A stretch of DNA of 64,000 bases from Paracoccaceae bacterium Fryx2 (GTDB lineage: Bacteria; Pseudomonadota; Alphaproteobacteria; Rhodobacterales; Rhodobacteraceae): assembly GCA_032334235.1 (NCBI GenBank), contig JAVSGI010000003.1, positions 992,001 through 1,056,000 on the forward strand, read 5' to 3'. Position 1 is the first letter of the stretch; every line of letters starts with the position of its first letter. Under the pieces are notes generated by a model that searched no databases, was not told the DNA's origin, and worked only from the letters and a program-made list of their open reading frames with translations. Positions 44,928 to 52,420 of this stretch are shown piece after piece. Both the position numbers and the translations under genes were made by a program.

Positions 44928-44981
44928 GGCACACCTGGCCCGGGCATGGCACCCCTGCCCCGACCGCAAAAGGAGTGCCCC

Positions 44982-45326
44982 ATGGACTGGAAGACCAAGA
45001 ACAGCGACATCCGCGACCAGCTTCGCGTGCTGAACCGCGCCATCCCCGAAACCGCCAAGGGCTTCGGCGCCCTGTCGAAGGGCGTCAAGGAAGGCGGGGT
45101 GCTGGATCACAAGACCAAGGAGTTCGTGGCATTGGGCATCGCGGTGTCGCAACGCTGCGAGGCGTGCATCGGGCTGCATGTCGAGGCGCTGGTCAAGGCC
45201 GGGGCCAGCCGCGAGGAATGCGGCGACGTGCTGGCCATGGCCATCCAGATGGGCGGCGGCCCGGCGCTGATGTATGCCGCCAAGGCAATGGCCGCCTGGG
45301 ACGAATTGTCTGCCACCGAGGCGTGA
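44982..45326 (+). CDS. Carboxymuconolactone decarboxylase/AhpD-like family protein
   Basis: A 114-aa alkylhydroperoxidase-fold protein. The redox/catalytic motif is SQRCEACIGLHVEALVKAGA, i.e. CxxC with a downstream histidine as in AhpD. It starts MDWKTKNSDIRDQL after AAAGGAG. The length suits a small cytosolic oligomeric peroxidase or thiol enzyme; the exact reaction is unknown. A perfect FNR box upstream suggests oxygen-responsive expression. Confidence 0.9.
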   Translation: MDWKTKNSDIRDQLRVLNRAIPETAKGFGALSKGVKEGGVLDHKTKEFVALGIAVSQRCEACIGLHVEALVKAGASREECGDVLAMAIQMGGGPALMYAAKAMAAWDELSATEA

Positions 45327-45327
45327 C

Positions 45328-45373
45328 GATTTTTCTACGATAAATCGGCGGCCCGCAACGGAAGGTGCGGGCC
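45328..45373. terminator. TTTTCTACGA hairpin copy plus GC stem after the AhpD-like gene
   Basis: GATTTTTCTACGATAAATC (45328-45346), one mismatch from the 25.8-kb repeat, begins two bases after the stop. It is followed by GGCCCGCA paired with TGCGGGCC (45350-45373). Together they form a likely terminator. Confidence 0.65.
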
Positions 45374-45418
45374 GGCGCGTTTCACAGATGCACGCAAGCG
45401 AATGTGAAGGAGTGCATC

Positions 45419-45925
45419 ATGAACCGTATCTCGTTGATCGCCGCCGGAATCGCCTTGGCCGGGGGCGGTGCCCTTGCCCAGACCGGCACCCCGGGCCAGA
45501 ACTTCATGGCGGTCTGGGATCTGGACGCCGACGGCCGCGTGACGGTTGCAGAGGCCACCGAACAGCGCGGCAATGTCTTTGCCAGCTTTGACGCCGACGA
45601 GGATGGCCGCCTGACCGGTGCCGAATACGACCTGCTGGACGAGGCCCGCGCCAACGCGCGCGAACGGAACGGCATGGGCCATGACATGCGCGGCAAGGGC
45701 TTCGGGCGTGGTCAGGGCCTGGGCCTGGGCATGGGCGGCAACGGGTCGGCCAATGCCGGGATGGAGCGGGTGTTCAACGACGCCGACGGCGATGGCATGG
45801 TCAGCCGCGACGAGTTTCTGGCCCGCGCCTCCGACTGGCTGGCGATGATGGACCGCGACGGCGACGGCGCGGTGACGGCGCAGGACTTCCCGGGCAACCA
45901 GCAGCGGCGCCCGAATCGGGGGTGA
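45419..45925 (+). CDS. EF-hand domain secreted protein
   Basis: A 168-aa exported protein with a signal peptide (MNRISLIAAGIALAGGGALA). Four calcium-loop-like motifs are visible: DLDADGRVTVAE, DADEDGRLTGAE, DADGDGMVSRDE and DRDGDGAVTAQD. A Gly/Met-rich spacer lies between the second and third. It likely binds calcium in the periplasm; no partner is evident. The start at 45419 is 18 codons into the open frame and follows GAAGGAG. Confidence 0.88.
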   Translation: MNRISLIAAGIALAGGGALAQTGTPGQNFMAVWDLDADGRVTVAEATEQRGNVFASFDADEDGRLTGAEYDLLDEARANARERNGMGHDMRGKGFGRGQGLGLGMGGNGSANAGMERVFNDADGDGMVSRDEFLARASDWLAMMDRDGDGAVTAQDFPGNQQRRPNRG

Positions 45926-45980
45926 CATCGGGCGGGCGCTGGGCAACGATGGCGCGCACCTGACCAGGATCCCGACACCC

Positions 45981-46772
45981 ATGCGCCTTCCCCTGATGTT
46001 TGCCGCCTGCGCCCTTGCCCTTCTGGCCGCCTGCGGCAGCCCCGGCCCGAAGGCCGCACCCGGTGCCCCACCCGTCGCCGTTCAGCCGCCGCGCTTCGCC
46101 GATGCCGACCCGCATCCGTGGAGCGGTGGAACACCACATGACCATGCGGTGCACGGCATCGACGTGTCGCGCTTTCAGGGGCTGGTGGACTGGCCGACGG
46201 CGCGGGCGGCGGGGGTCAGCTTTGCCTTCCTGAAGGCGACCGAAGGCGGCGATCTGGTTGACCCGATGTTTCTTGCCAACTGGCGCGCCGCCGGGCGGGC
46301 TGGCGTGCCGCGCGGCGCCTACCATTTCCACTACCATTGCCGCCCGGCCGCCGAACAGGCGCGCTGGTTCATCGCCAACGTGCCGCGCACGCCCGGCGCG
46401 CTGCCGCCGGTGCTCGACATGGAATGGACGCCGTTTTCCCCGACCTGCACCCTGCGCCCGGCCGCCAGCCATATCCGGTCCGAGGCCGCGATCTTCCTTG
46501 ACGCGCTGGAACGTCACTACGGCCAGCGCCCGCTGCTTTACACCAGCATCGACTTCTACCGCGACAACCAGATGTGGCTGGTGCCGCGCACCGAATACTG
46601 GCTGCGCTCGGTCGCGGCCCACCCGGCGGAACTTTACGGCGGGCGGCCCTGGACCTTCTGGCAATACACCAGCACCGGGCTGGTGCCGGGCAGCCCCGGC
46701 AAGACCGACATCAACGTGTTCCACGGGTCGGCCGCCGCCTGGGCCGACTGGCTGGCGCGCCGCACGCGGTAG
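45981..46772 (+). CDS. GH25 family lysozyme-like lipoprotein
   Basis: A 263-aa lipoprotein with lipobox LLAAC (MRLPLMFAACALALLAAC). The glycoside hydrolase 25 domain runs from about 55 onward: GIDVSRFQGLVDWPTARA, FAFLKATEGG, GAYHFHYHCRP, VLDMEW with the catalytic acid pair, and WTFWQYTSTG. It is expected to cleave peptidoglycan in the periplasm or act as a cell-wall-binding protein. All catalytic acids look present. Confidence 0.92.
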   Translation: MRLPLMFAACALALLAACGSPGPKAAPGAPPVAVQPPRFADADPHPWSGGTPHDHAVHGIDVSRFQGLVDWPTARAAGVSFAFLKATEGGDLVDPMFLANWRAAGRAGVPRGAYHFHYHCRPAAEQARWFIANVPRTPGALPPVLDMEWTPFSPTCTLRPAASHIRSEAAIFLDALERHYGQRPLLYTSIDFYRDNQMWLVPRTEYWLRSVAAHPAELYGGRPWTFWQYTSTGLVPGSPGKTDINVFHGSAAAWADWLARRTR

Positions 46773-46895
46773 CCGCGCAATCGTCGGGTATTCCCTACCT
46801 GCGACAAACTCGCCCCATGGGAGATTCTGTGCTATGGTGATTCTGCGCAGAGTATTGCCGCGCATCCATTTCCGCGAAAAATCTTGGAGGAGAAC

Positions 46896-47138
46896 ATGAC
46901 CCGTTTCGTGGTTGATCTGGGCGATATCGCCCTGCCGAAAGAAGCCGAGGCCGAGATTGCGGCCGACATGCAGAAGATGGTCCTTGGCCATATGGCCCGG
47001 CTCAGGATCGAAAAGCCCTTCATCACCAAATTCCCGCGCGAGTGGTGGGGGCTGATCGCCCGCCTCGACTTCGACTCGATCCTCGAAGGCGAGTTGCAGA
47101 TCGGGCGCTCGTTCCTGCAGACCAGGGGCGGGATGTGA
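46896..47138 (+). CDS. Small hypothetical protein, coupled to a Cys-rich protein
   Basis: An 80-aa protein I do not recognise. GGAGG sits ideally upstream of the ATG at 46896 and codon use matches the chromosome, so it is likely real. It begins MTRFVVDLGDIALPKEAEAE, followed by an amphipathic helix (AADMQKMVLGHMARLRI) and an aromatic segment with FPREWWGLIARLDFD. No signal peptide or membrane helix. The stop overlaps the GTG start of the Cys-rich gene. The layout, a short peptide followed by a Cys-rich partner, is noted in the findings. Confidence 0.7.
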   Translation: MTRFVVDLGDIALPKEAEAEIAADMQKMVLGHMARLRIEKPFITKFPREWWGLIARLDFDSILEGELQIGRSFLQTRGGM

Positions 47139-47566
47139 CCGCGCCGGGCGGCGCCCCCGCCGCCCGGGACGCAGAGCCGCGCGCCTGCCCCAGTGCGCCA
47201 GCCGCACCCGGGGCCACCCTGCTCGGCTTTCTTGGCCCGGACGGACGGATCAGCAACCTGCGCACGACCCTGACAGTCGATACGGATTTTCTGGAAGAGG
47301 CCAGTCGGCACGGCCCGCCAGAGTCGCGGATGCGCTTTGCCGCGCGCTGCCAGACTTCGGGCTGCACGCAATGGACCGGAACGCGCTGCGGCGTGATCGA
47401 CCGCGCCCTGGCGCACCTTGCGGCGCTGGGCGAGGAACCGGGCACCGACCTGCCGCCCTGCACCATCCGGGCGACCTGCCGCTGGTTCGGGCAGGTGGGC
47501 GCCACGGCCTGCGGCGCCTGTTCCCTGATCGTGACCGACACGCGCGACGCGGTGGCGGCGGAGTGA
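47135..47566 (+). CDS. Hypothetical Cys-rich protein
   Basis: A 143-aa protein read from a GTG overlapping the previous stop (GTGA). After a Pro/Ala-rich 40 residues, the C-terminal 85 carry a striking cysteine pattern: CQTSGC, TRCG, CTIRATCRW, and ACGAC, with QW and RW next to the cysteines. This suggests a metal or iron-sulfur site or two disulfides, but no named family is recognised. No signal peptide is apparent, which favours metal ligation in the cytosol. It converges with the flavoprotein gene 17 bp beyond its stop. Confidence 0.7.
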   Translation: MTAPGGAPAARDAEPRACPSAPAAPGATLLGFLGPDGRISNLRTTLTVDTDFLEEASRHGPPESRMRFAARCQTSGCTQWTGTRCGVIDRALAHLAALGEEPGTDLPPCTIRATCRWFGQVGATACGACSLIVTDTRDAVAAE

Positions 47567-47582
47567 TCCGCCGCCCCGGCCC

Positions 47583-50090
47583 CTAGCCGTCGATGCGGAT
47601 GCGGGCGTTCGCCGGGTCGTGGGGGCTGTCTTCGACCACCACCGCATCCCAGTCCTGCAACAGCATCCGCACCTTCAGCCTTGTGCCCACCGTCGCCAGC
47701 GCCGGGGGCACATAGCCCATGCCGATCTGCTTGCCGAACGCGACCGACCAGCCGCCCGAGGTCAGCCGCCCGACCTTGGCGCCATCGTGGAACAGCGCCT
47801 CTTTCCCCCAGGGGTCGGCATCCGTCGGCCCGTCGATCAGCACGGTGACACATTTCGCCCGAATGCCGGTGTCGAGCATCGCCTGCTTGCCCTGAAAGTC
47901 TTTCGTGAGGTCCACGAAACGGTCCAGCCCCGCCTCCAGCGGAGTCGCATCGCGGCCAAGCTCGGTCCCGAAGGCGCGATAGGATTTTTCCTGCCGCAGC
48001 CAGTTCTGCGCCCGCGCGCCGACCAGTTTCATGCCGTGCTTCGCCCCCGCAGCCAGCAGCAGATCCCACAGGTAGCGCTGCATCTCGATCGGGTGGTGCA
48101 GCTCCCACCCCAGCTCGCCGGTATAGGCGACGCGGATCGCGCTGACCGGGCACATGCCCAGTTCGATCCGCCGCGCCGAGAGCCACGGGAACCGCTTGTT
48201 CGACAGCACGCTGTCGGGGTCGGCATCCTTTACGATCTCGCGCAGGATCGCACGCGCGTTCGGCCCGGCCAACGCGAAGACACCCCATTGCGTCGTCACG
48301 TCACGGATGTCGATGTGCCCGAACTCGGGCGCCTTGTCCTCGGCGCATTTCCTCATGTAATCGGCATCATAGGCCGTCCACGCCCCGGCGCTGACCAGAT
48401 AGTAGTCGTCCGGGCCGTTGCGCACGATGGTGTATTCGGTCCGCGTGGTGCCGGTGGGCGTCAGCGCATAGGTCAGGTTGATCCGCCCCACGGCAGGCAG
48501 CTTGTTGGTGGTGAACCAGTCCAGAAACGCCGTCGCCCCCGGCCCGCGCACGATGTGCTTGGTGAAGGCGGTGGCGTCGATCAGCCCTGCCGTAGAACGC
48601 AGCGCCTCGGCCTCGGCCTTGGCATATTCCCACCAGGCACCCCGGCGGAACGACCGCGAGTCATGGTCGAAATGCTCGGGCGCGCCAACGGGGCCGTAGT
48701 AGTTCGGCCGCTCCCAGCCGTTCACCTGGCCGAACTGCGCCCCCAGCGCCACCTGCCGGTCATAGACCGGGGCGGTGCGCAGCGGGCGGCAGGCCGGGCG
48801 TTCCTCGTCGGGATGGTGCAGGATGAAGACGTGGTCGTAGCATTCCTCGTTCTTGCGTGCGGCATATTCGGTGGTCATCCAGCCGCCGAAGCGGCGCGGG
48901 TCAAGGCCTGCCATGTCGATCTCGGCCTCGCCCTGCACCATCATCTGCGCGAGGTAATAGCCGGTGCCGCCCGCCGCCGTGATGCCGAAGCTGAAGCCTT
49001 CGGCCAGCCACATGTTGCGCAGGCCGGGGGCGGCGCCGACCAGCGGGTTGCCGTCAGGCGTGTAGCAGATCGGGCCGTTGAAATCATCCTTCAGCCCCAC
49101 GGTCTCCGACGAGGGCAGGCGGTGGATCATCGACATGTATTCCACCTCGATCCGCTCCAGATCCAGCGGGAACAGGTCGGCGCGGAAGCTTTGCGGCACG
49201 TCGTAGAGGAACCGGGCCGGAGCGTTGCGCTCATAGGGCCCCAGAATCCAGCCGCCACGCTCTTCGCGCACATACCACTTGGCATCGGCATCGCGCAGCA
49301 CCGGGTGCTGCGGGTTGGTCTTGCGCCACTCGACCAGCGCGGGGTCGGGCTCGGTCACGATATACTGATGCTCGACCGGAATCGCCGGGATGCGGATGCC
49401 CAGCAGCCGCGCGGTGCGCTGCGCGTGGTTGCCGGTGGCGGTCACCACATGCTCGGCGGTGATCTCGAACGTGTCGTCCGAGGCCACCAGATTGCCGCCG
49501 GTCTCGACCATCCGGGCACAGGTCACGACCCACTCCGACCCCGTCCAGCGGTAGCCGTTCACCTGAATGCGGCGCTCGATGGTGCAGCCCAGTTGCCGCG
49601 CGCCCTTGGCCATCGCCTGCGTCACGTCGGCGGGGTTGATGTAGCCGTCCTGCGGGTGGAACAGTGCTCCCTTCAGGTCGCCGGTCCGCACCAGCGGCCA
49701 GCGGTCCTTCATCTGCGCCGGGGTCAGGAATTCATGATGCACCCCGGCGCTTTCCGCGACCGAGGAATACAGCATGTATTCGTCCATCCGTTCCTGCGTC
49801 TGCGCCATGCGCAGGTTGCCCACGACGTAGAAGCCGGGGTTCAGCCCGGTCTCGGCCTCCAGCCCCTTGTAGAAATCGACCGAATACTTGTGGATGTGGG
49901 TGGTGGCATAGCCCATGTTGAACAGCGGCAAGAGCCCCGCGGCGTGCCAGGTGGAGCCGCTGGTCAGTTCGTCGCGCTCGACCAGCATGGTGTCCCAGCC
50001 CGCCTTCGCCAGATGATAGGCGATGCCGGTGCCGACTGCGCCACCACCGACGACGAGGGCTTTGACATGGGTTTTGGACGGGGCACTCAT
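47583..50090 (-). CDS. GcvT-fused FAD-dependent dehydrogenase (dimethylglycine/sarcosine dehydrogenase-like)
   Basis: An 835-aa flavoprotein. Residues about 10-400 are a DAO-type FAD domain (KALVVGGGAVGTGIAYHLAK, SGSTWHAAGLLP). About 430-835 is a GcvT/aminomethyltransferase domain (GLIDATAFTKHIVRGPGA; FALAGPNARAIL; RVAYTGELGWELH; then a C-terminal beta-barrel with GKEALFHDGAKVGRLTSGGW). Such enzymes demethylate N-methylglycines or related betaine breakdown products, passing one carbon to tetrahydrofolate. The exact substrate is not readable. The start MSAPSKTHVKALV at 50090 is chosen; the long frame upstream is out-of-frame znuB. Confidence 0.92.
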   Translation of the reverse strand: MSAPSKTHVKALVVGGGAVGTGIAYHLAKAGWDTMLVERDELTSGSTWHAAGLLPLFNMGYATTHIHKYSVDFYKGLEAETGLNPGFYVVGNLRMAQTQERMDEYMLYSSVAESAGVHHEFLTPAQMKDRWPLVRTGDLKGALFHPQDGYINPADVTQAMAKGARQLGCTIERRIQVNGYRWTGSEWVVTCARMVETGGNLVASDDTFEITAEHVVTATGNHAQRTARLLGIRIPAIPVEHQYIVTEPDPALVEWRKTNPQHPVLRDADAKWYVREERGGWILGPYERNAPARFLYDVPQSFRADLFPLDLERIEVEYMSMIHRLPSSETVGLKDDFNGPICYTPDGNPLVGAAPGLRNMWLAEGFSFGITAAGGTGYYLAQMMVQGEAEIDMAGLDPRRFGGWMTTEYAARKNEECYDHVFILHHPDEERPACRPLRTAPVYDRQVALGAQFGQVNGWERPNYYGPVGAPEHFDHDSRSFRRGAWWEYAKAEAEALRSTAGLIDATAFTKHIVRGPGATAFLDWFTTNKLPAVGRINLTYALTPTGTTRTEYTIVRNGPDDYYLVSAGAWTAYDADYMRKCAEDKAPEFGHIDIRDVTTQWGVFALAGPNARAILREIVKDADPDSVLSNKRFPWLSARRIELGMCPVSAIRVAYTGELGWELHHPIEMQRYLWDLLLAAGAKHGMKLVGARAQNWLRQEKSYRAFGTELGRDATPLEAGLDRFVDLTKDFQGKQAMLDTGIRAKCVTVLIDGPTDADPWGKEALFHDGAKVGRLTSGGWSVAFGKQIGMGYVPPALATVGTRLKVRMLLQDWDAVVVEDSPHDPANARIRIDG

Positions 50091-50223
50091 CGGCGCAGAC
50101 TCCCAGTGGAACGGTTCGCCCCATACATGCCCTAACGCCGGAAGGCCGGGCAAGTCCGCCCGACCATTGCCAGCCGAAAACGACATGGTGACCGGTTCGC
50201 GACGCGGCGGCCCTGCCGACGCC

Positions 50224-50282
50224 GAATTTTCTACGAAAATTCGCGCCCTTCGCCCCGCTGTCCGAATTTTCGTAGAAAATTC
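50224..50282. repeat. Second inverted pair of TTTTCTACGAAAA hairpin repeats
   Basis: GAATTTTCTACGAAAATTC at 50224-50242 and its exact reverse complement at 50264-50282. Same architecture as 25798-25861: two self-complementary hairpins facing each other. It lies 11 bp past the znuB stop, so probably ends zur-znuC-znuB transcription. Confidence 0.8.
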
Positions 50283-50293
50283 GCGCGCTGCGG

Positions 50294-51091
50294 TCACCCG
50301 CGCCGCATCTGCCCCGCCAGCGCCGACACCACGAAAACCGCCGCCGCCACACTGATGATCGACGGCCCCGCCGGGGTGTCGAAAGCCAGCGACATCTGCA
50401 ACCCGCCGAAGGTCGCCAGCGCCCCGATTGCGACCGCGATTCCGGCCATCGCCTCGGGCGTGCGCGCAAAGCCCCGCGCCGCCGCCGCCGGGATGATCAG
50501 CAGCGCGGCAATCAGCAGCGCCCCCACCACCTTCAGCGCAACCGCCACCACCACCGCCAGCGCCAGCGTCAGGATCAGCCGCTCGCGGTCCGGGTTCACG
50601 CCCGAGGCATGGGCCAGATCCTCGCTCAGCGTCGCGGTCAGCAGCCCCGACCAGCGCCATGCCAGCAGCCCTGCCACCAGCAGCGCCCCGCCCCAGATGA
50701 AGGCCAGGTCGCCGCGCGACACCGCCAGTATGTCGCCGAACAGCCAGGCCGAAAGGTCCGAGCGCACCTCGGGCACGAAGCTCGCCGCCACCAGCCCCAG
50801 CGCCAGCGCCGAATGCGCCAGCACCCCCAGCGTCGTGTCCATCGCCCAGCCGCGCGCCGCCAGCGCCGAAACCGTCACCGCCATCGCCAGCGCCACCAGC
50901 AGCGTGCCAAGCCCCACCGGCAATTCGGTCGCCAGCGCCAGTGCCACGCCCAGAATGGCGGCATGGGCCGTGGCATCGCCGAAATAGGCCATCCGCCGCC
51001 ACACCACGAAAGACCCCAGCGGCCCCGCCGCCAGCGACAGCCCGACCCCCGCCAGCACCGCCCGCAACAGAAAATCGTCAAGCATCGCCAT
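50294..51091 (-). CDS. znuB: Zinc ABC transporter permease
   Basis: A 265-aa inner-membrane permease of the ABC-3 family, about eight helices. Start MAMLDDFLLRAVLAGVGLSL at 51091, overlapping the znuC stop by 14 bp. Family parts include GSFVVWRRMAYFGDATAHAA and LKVVGALLIAALLIIPAAAA. It forms the channel of the ZnuABC zinc importer. Last gene of zur-znuC-znuB. Confidence 0.95.
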   Translation of the reverse strand: MAMLDDFLLRAVLAGVGLSLAAGPLGSFVVWRRMAYFGDATAHAAILGVALALATELPVGLGTLLVALAMAVTVSALAARGWAMDTTLGVLAHSALALGLVAASFVPEVRSDLSAWLFGDILAVSRGDLAFIWGGALLVAGLLAWRWSGLLTATLSEDLAHASGVNPDRERLILTLALAVVVAVALKVVGALLIAALLIIPAAAARGFARTPEAMAGIAVAIGALATFGGLQMSLAFDTPAGPSIISVAAAVFVVSALAGQMRRG

Positions 51092-51854
51092 GTTCCCGCA
51101 ACCTGACCGCCTCGTGCGGATGGGCATGGTCATGCCCGTGGCCGTGGTCATGGTCATGATCGTGCTGATGCTGATACAGCGCCAGTGCCCCCTGCGTGCC
51201 CAGCCCGAACAGCGCCCGGTATTCCGGCGCGTTCGAGACAACGCGCGGCGTCCCTTCGCAGCAGACGTGCCCGTTCAGGCAGATCACCCGGTCAGATGCC
51301 GCCATCACCACATGCAGATCGTGGCTGACCATCAGTACCCCCGCCCCGGTTTCCTGCCGCACCTCGGCGATCAGCCGGTAGAACGCGGCCTCGCCGGGCT
51401 GGTCCAGCCCCTGCGTCGGCTCGTCGAGTATCAGCAGGTCGGGCGCCACCAGCAGAGCCCGCGCCAGCAGCACCCGCTGGAACTGCCCGCCCGACAGCGC
51501 GAGCAGCGGCCGCCCGGCCACGTCCGGCACCCCCACCCGCGCCAGCGCTGCCGCGGTGTCGGCCGCATTGCGCCGCTCGGGCAGCGACAGGAAGCGCCCT
51601 GCCGTCAGCGGCAGGCTGCGGTCGATCTGCAACCGCTGCGGCACATAGCCGATGCGCAGCCCCGCCTTGCGGCTGACCCGCCCGCAAGCCAGCGGCACGA
51701 TGCCCAGAAGCGCCCGCAGCAGCGTCGATTTGCCCGACCCGTTCGGCCCGATCAGCGTGACGATCTCGCCCGGAGCGACCGACAGGCTGACGCCCTGCAG
51801 CACCTCTGCCCCGGCCAGCCGGACGCTGATCCGGTCGGCGGCAATCAGGCTCAC
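51078..51854 (-). CDS. znuC: Zinc ABC transporter ATP-binding protein
   Basis: The 258-aa ATPase of the zinc importer. Walker A LIGPNGSGKSTLLRALL, signature LSGGQFQRVLLARAL, Walker B LLILDEPTQGLD, and the switch histidine in MVSHDLHVVM. The GTG at 51854 overlaps the zur stop (GTGA). The C-terminal tail is unusually histidine-rich (HQHDHDHDHGHGHDHAHPH), an added metal-binding segment at the cytoplasmic face. Confidence 0.95.
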   Translation of the reverse strand: MSLIAADRISVRLAGAEVLQGVSLSVAPGEIVTLIGPNGSGKSTLLRALLGIVPLACGRVSRKAGLRIGYVPQRLQIDRSLPLTAGRFLSLPERRNAADTAAALARVGVPDVAGRPLLALSGGQFQRVLLARALLVAPDLLILDEPTQGLDQPGEAAFYRLIAEVRQETGAGVLMVSHDLHVVMAASDRVICLNGHVCCEGTPRVVSNAPEYRALFGLGTQGALALYQHQHDHDHDHGHGHDHAHPHEAVRLREHGDA

Positions 51855-52348
51855 GCCGCAACCCCGTCGCGGCAGGCGGGGCACAGGCCCAGCGCCTCGA
51901 TGTTGCTGCGCTCGATCACGAAGCCCAGATCGGCCGCCGCCCGGTCCAGCGCCGCTCGCACCGGGGCGGCCGGGGCTTCGGCCACCACGCTGCACGACCG
52001 GCAGATCAGGAAGGCCGGCGCATGGGCCTCGCCCGGGTGCATGCAGGCGGTGAAGGCGTTCAGCCGCCGGATGCGATGCGCCAGCCCCTGTTCCACCAGA
52101 AACTCCAGCGCGCGATAGGCGACCGGCGGCTGGTTGCCGTAGCCTTCGGCCGCCAGCCGTTCCAGCACGTCATAGGCGCCCAGCGCCCGGTGCGCCTCGA
52201 GCAATATCTCCAGTGTGCGGCGGCGCACCGGCGTCAGCCGCAGCCCGCGCTCGCGGGCCAATGCGTCGGCGCGCGCCAGCCCGTCGCCGGCGCAGTGGGC
52301 GTGGTCATGCGGCTGGAAGGCGGGGGTCGATCGGTCGGCGGTCTGCAC
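51851..52348 (-). CDS. zur: Fur-family zinc uptake regulator
   Basis: A 165-aa Fur-family repressor that, with zinc bound, shuts off zinc import genes. Winged-helix DNA-binding part: RLTPVRRRTLEILLEAH to YRALEFLVEQGLAHRI. Structural zinc cysteines are in ICRSC and LCPAC. The N-terminus has PHDHAHC. The GTG at 52348 has AAGGGG spaced correctly; the alternative ATG at 52381 lies within the presumed operator. First gene of zur-znuC-znuB, divergent from znuA. Confidence 0.93.
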   Translation of the reverse strand: MQTADRSTPAFQPHDHAHCAGDGLARADALARERGLRLTPVRRRTLEILLEAHRALGAYDVLERLAAEGYGNQPPVAYRALEFLVEQGLAHRIRRLNAFTACMHPGEAHAPAFLICRSCSVVAEAPAAPVRAALDRAAADLGFVIERSNIEALGLCPACRDGVAA

Positions 52349-52365
52349 GGGGGCGCCCCTTGACT

Positions 52366-52380
52366 TGTAATAGTATAACA
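52366..52380. promoter_or_regulatory. Zur-box-like operator between zur and znuA
   Basis: TGTAATAGTATAACA, an imperfect dyad (TGTAAT / TGTTAT) in the only AT-rich part of the 72-bp divergent region. It resembles alphaproteobacterial Zur operators (GTTATA/TATAAC cores) and could control both directions. The sequence also overlaps likely -10 elements. Confidence 0.65.
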
Positions 52381-52420
52381 TTCATACCCGGTGCCGAACA
52401 GCAGGCAAAGGGCAATCGCA

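Noticed and set aside
50091-51002. Large upstream extension of the GcvT-type dehydrogenase frame
   Set aside because: It runs through znuB in another frame and is Gly/Ala-rich nonsense; the real start is at 50090.
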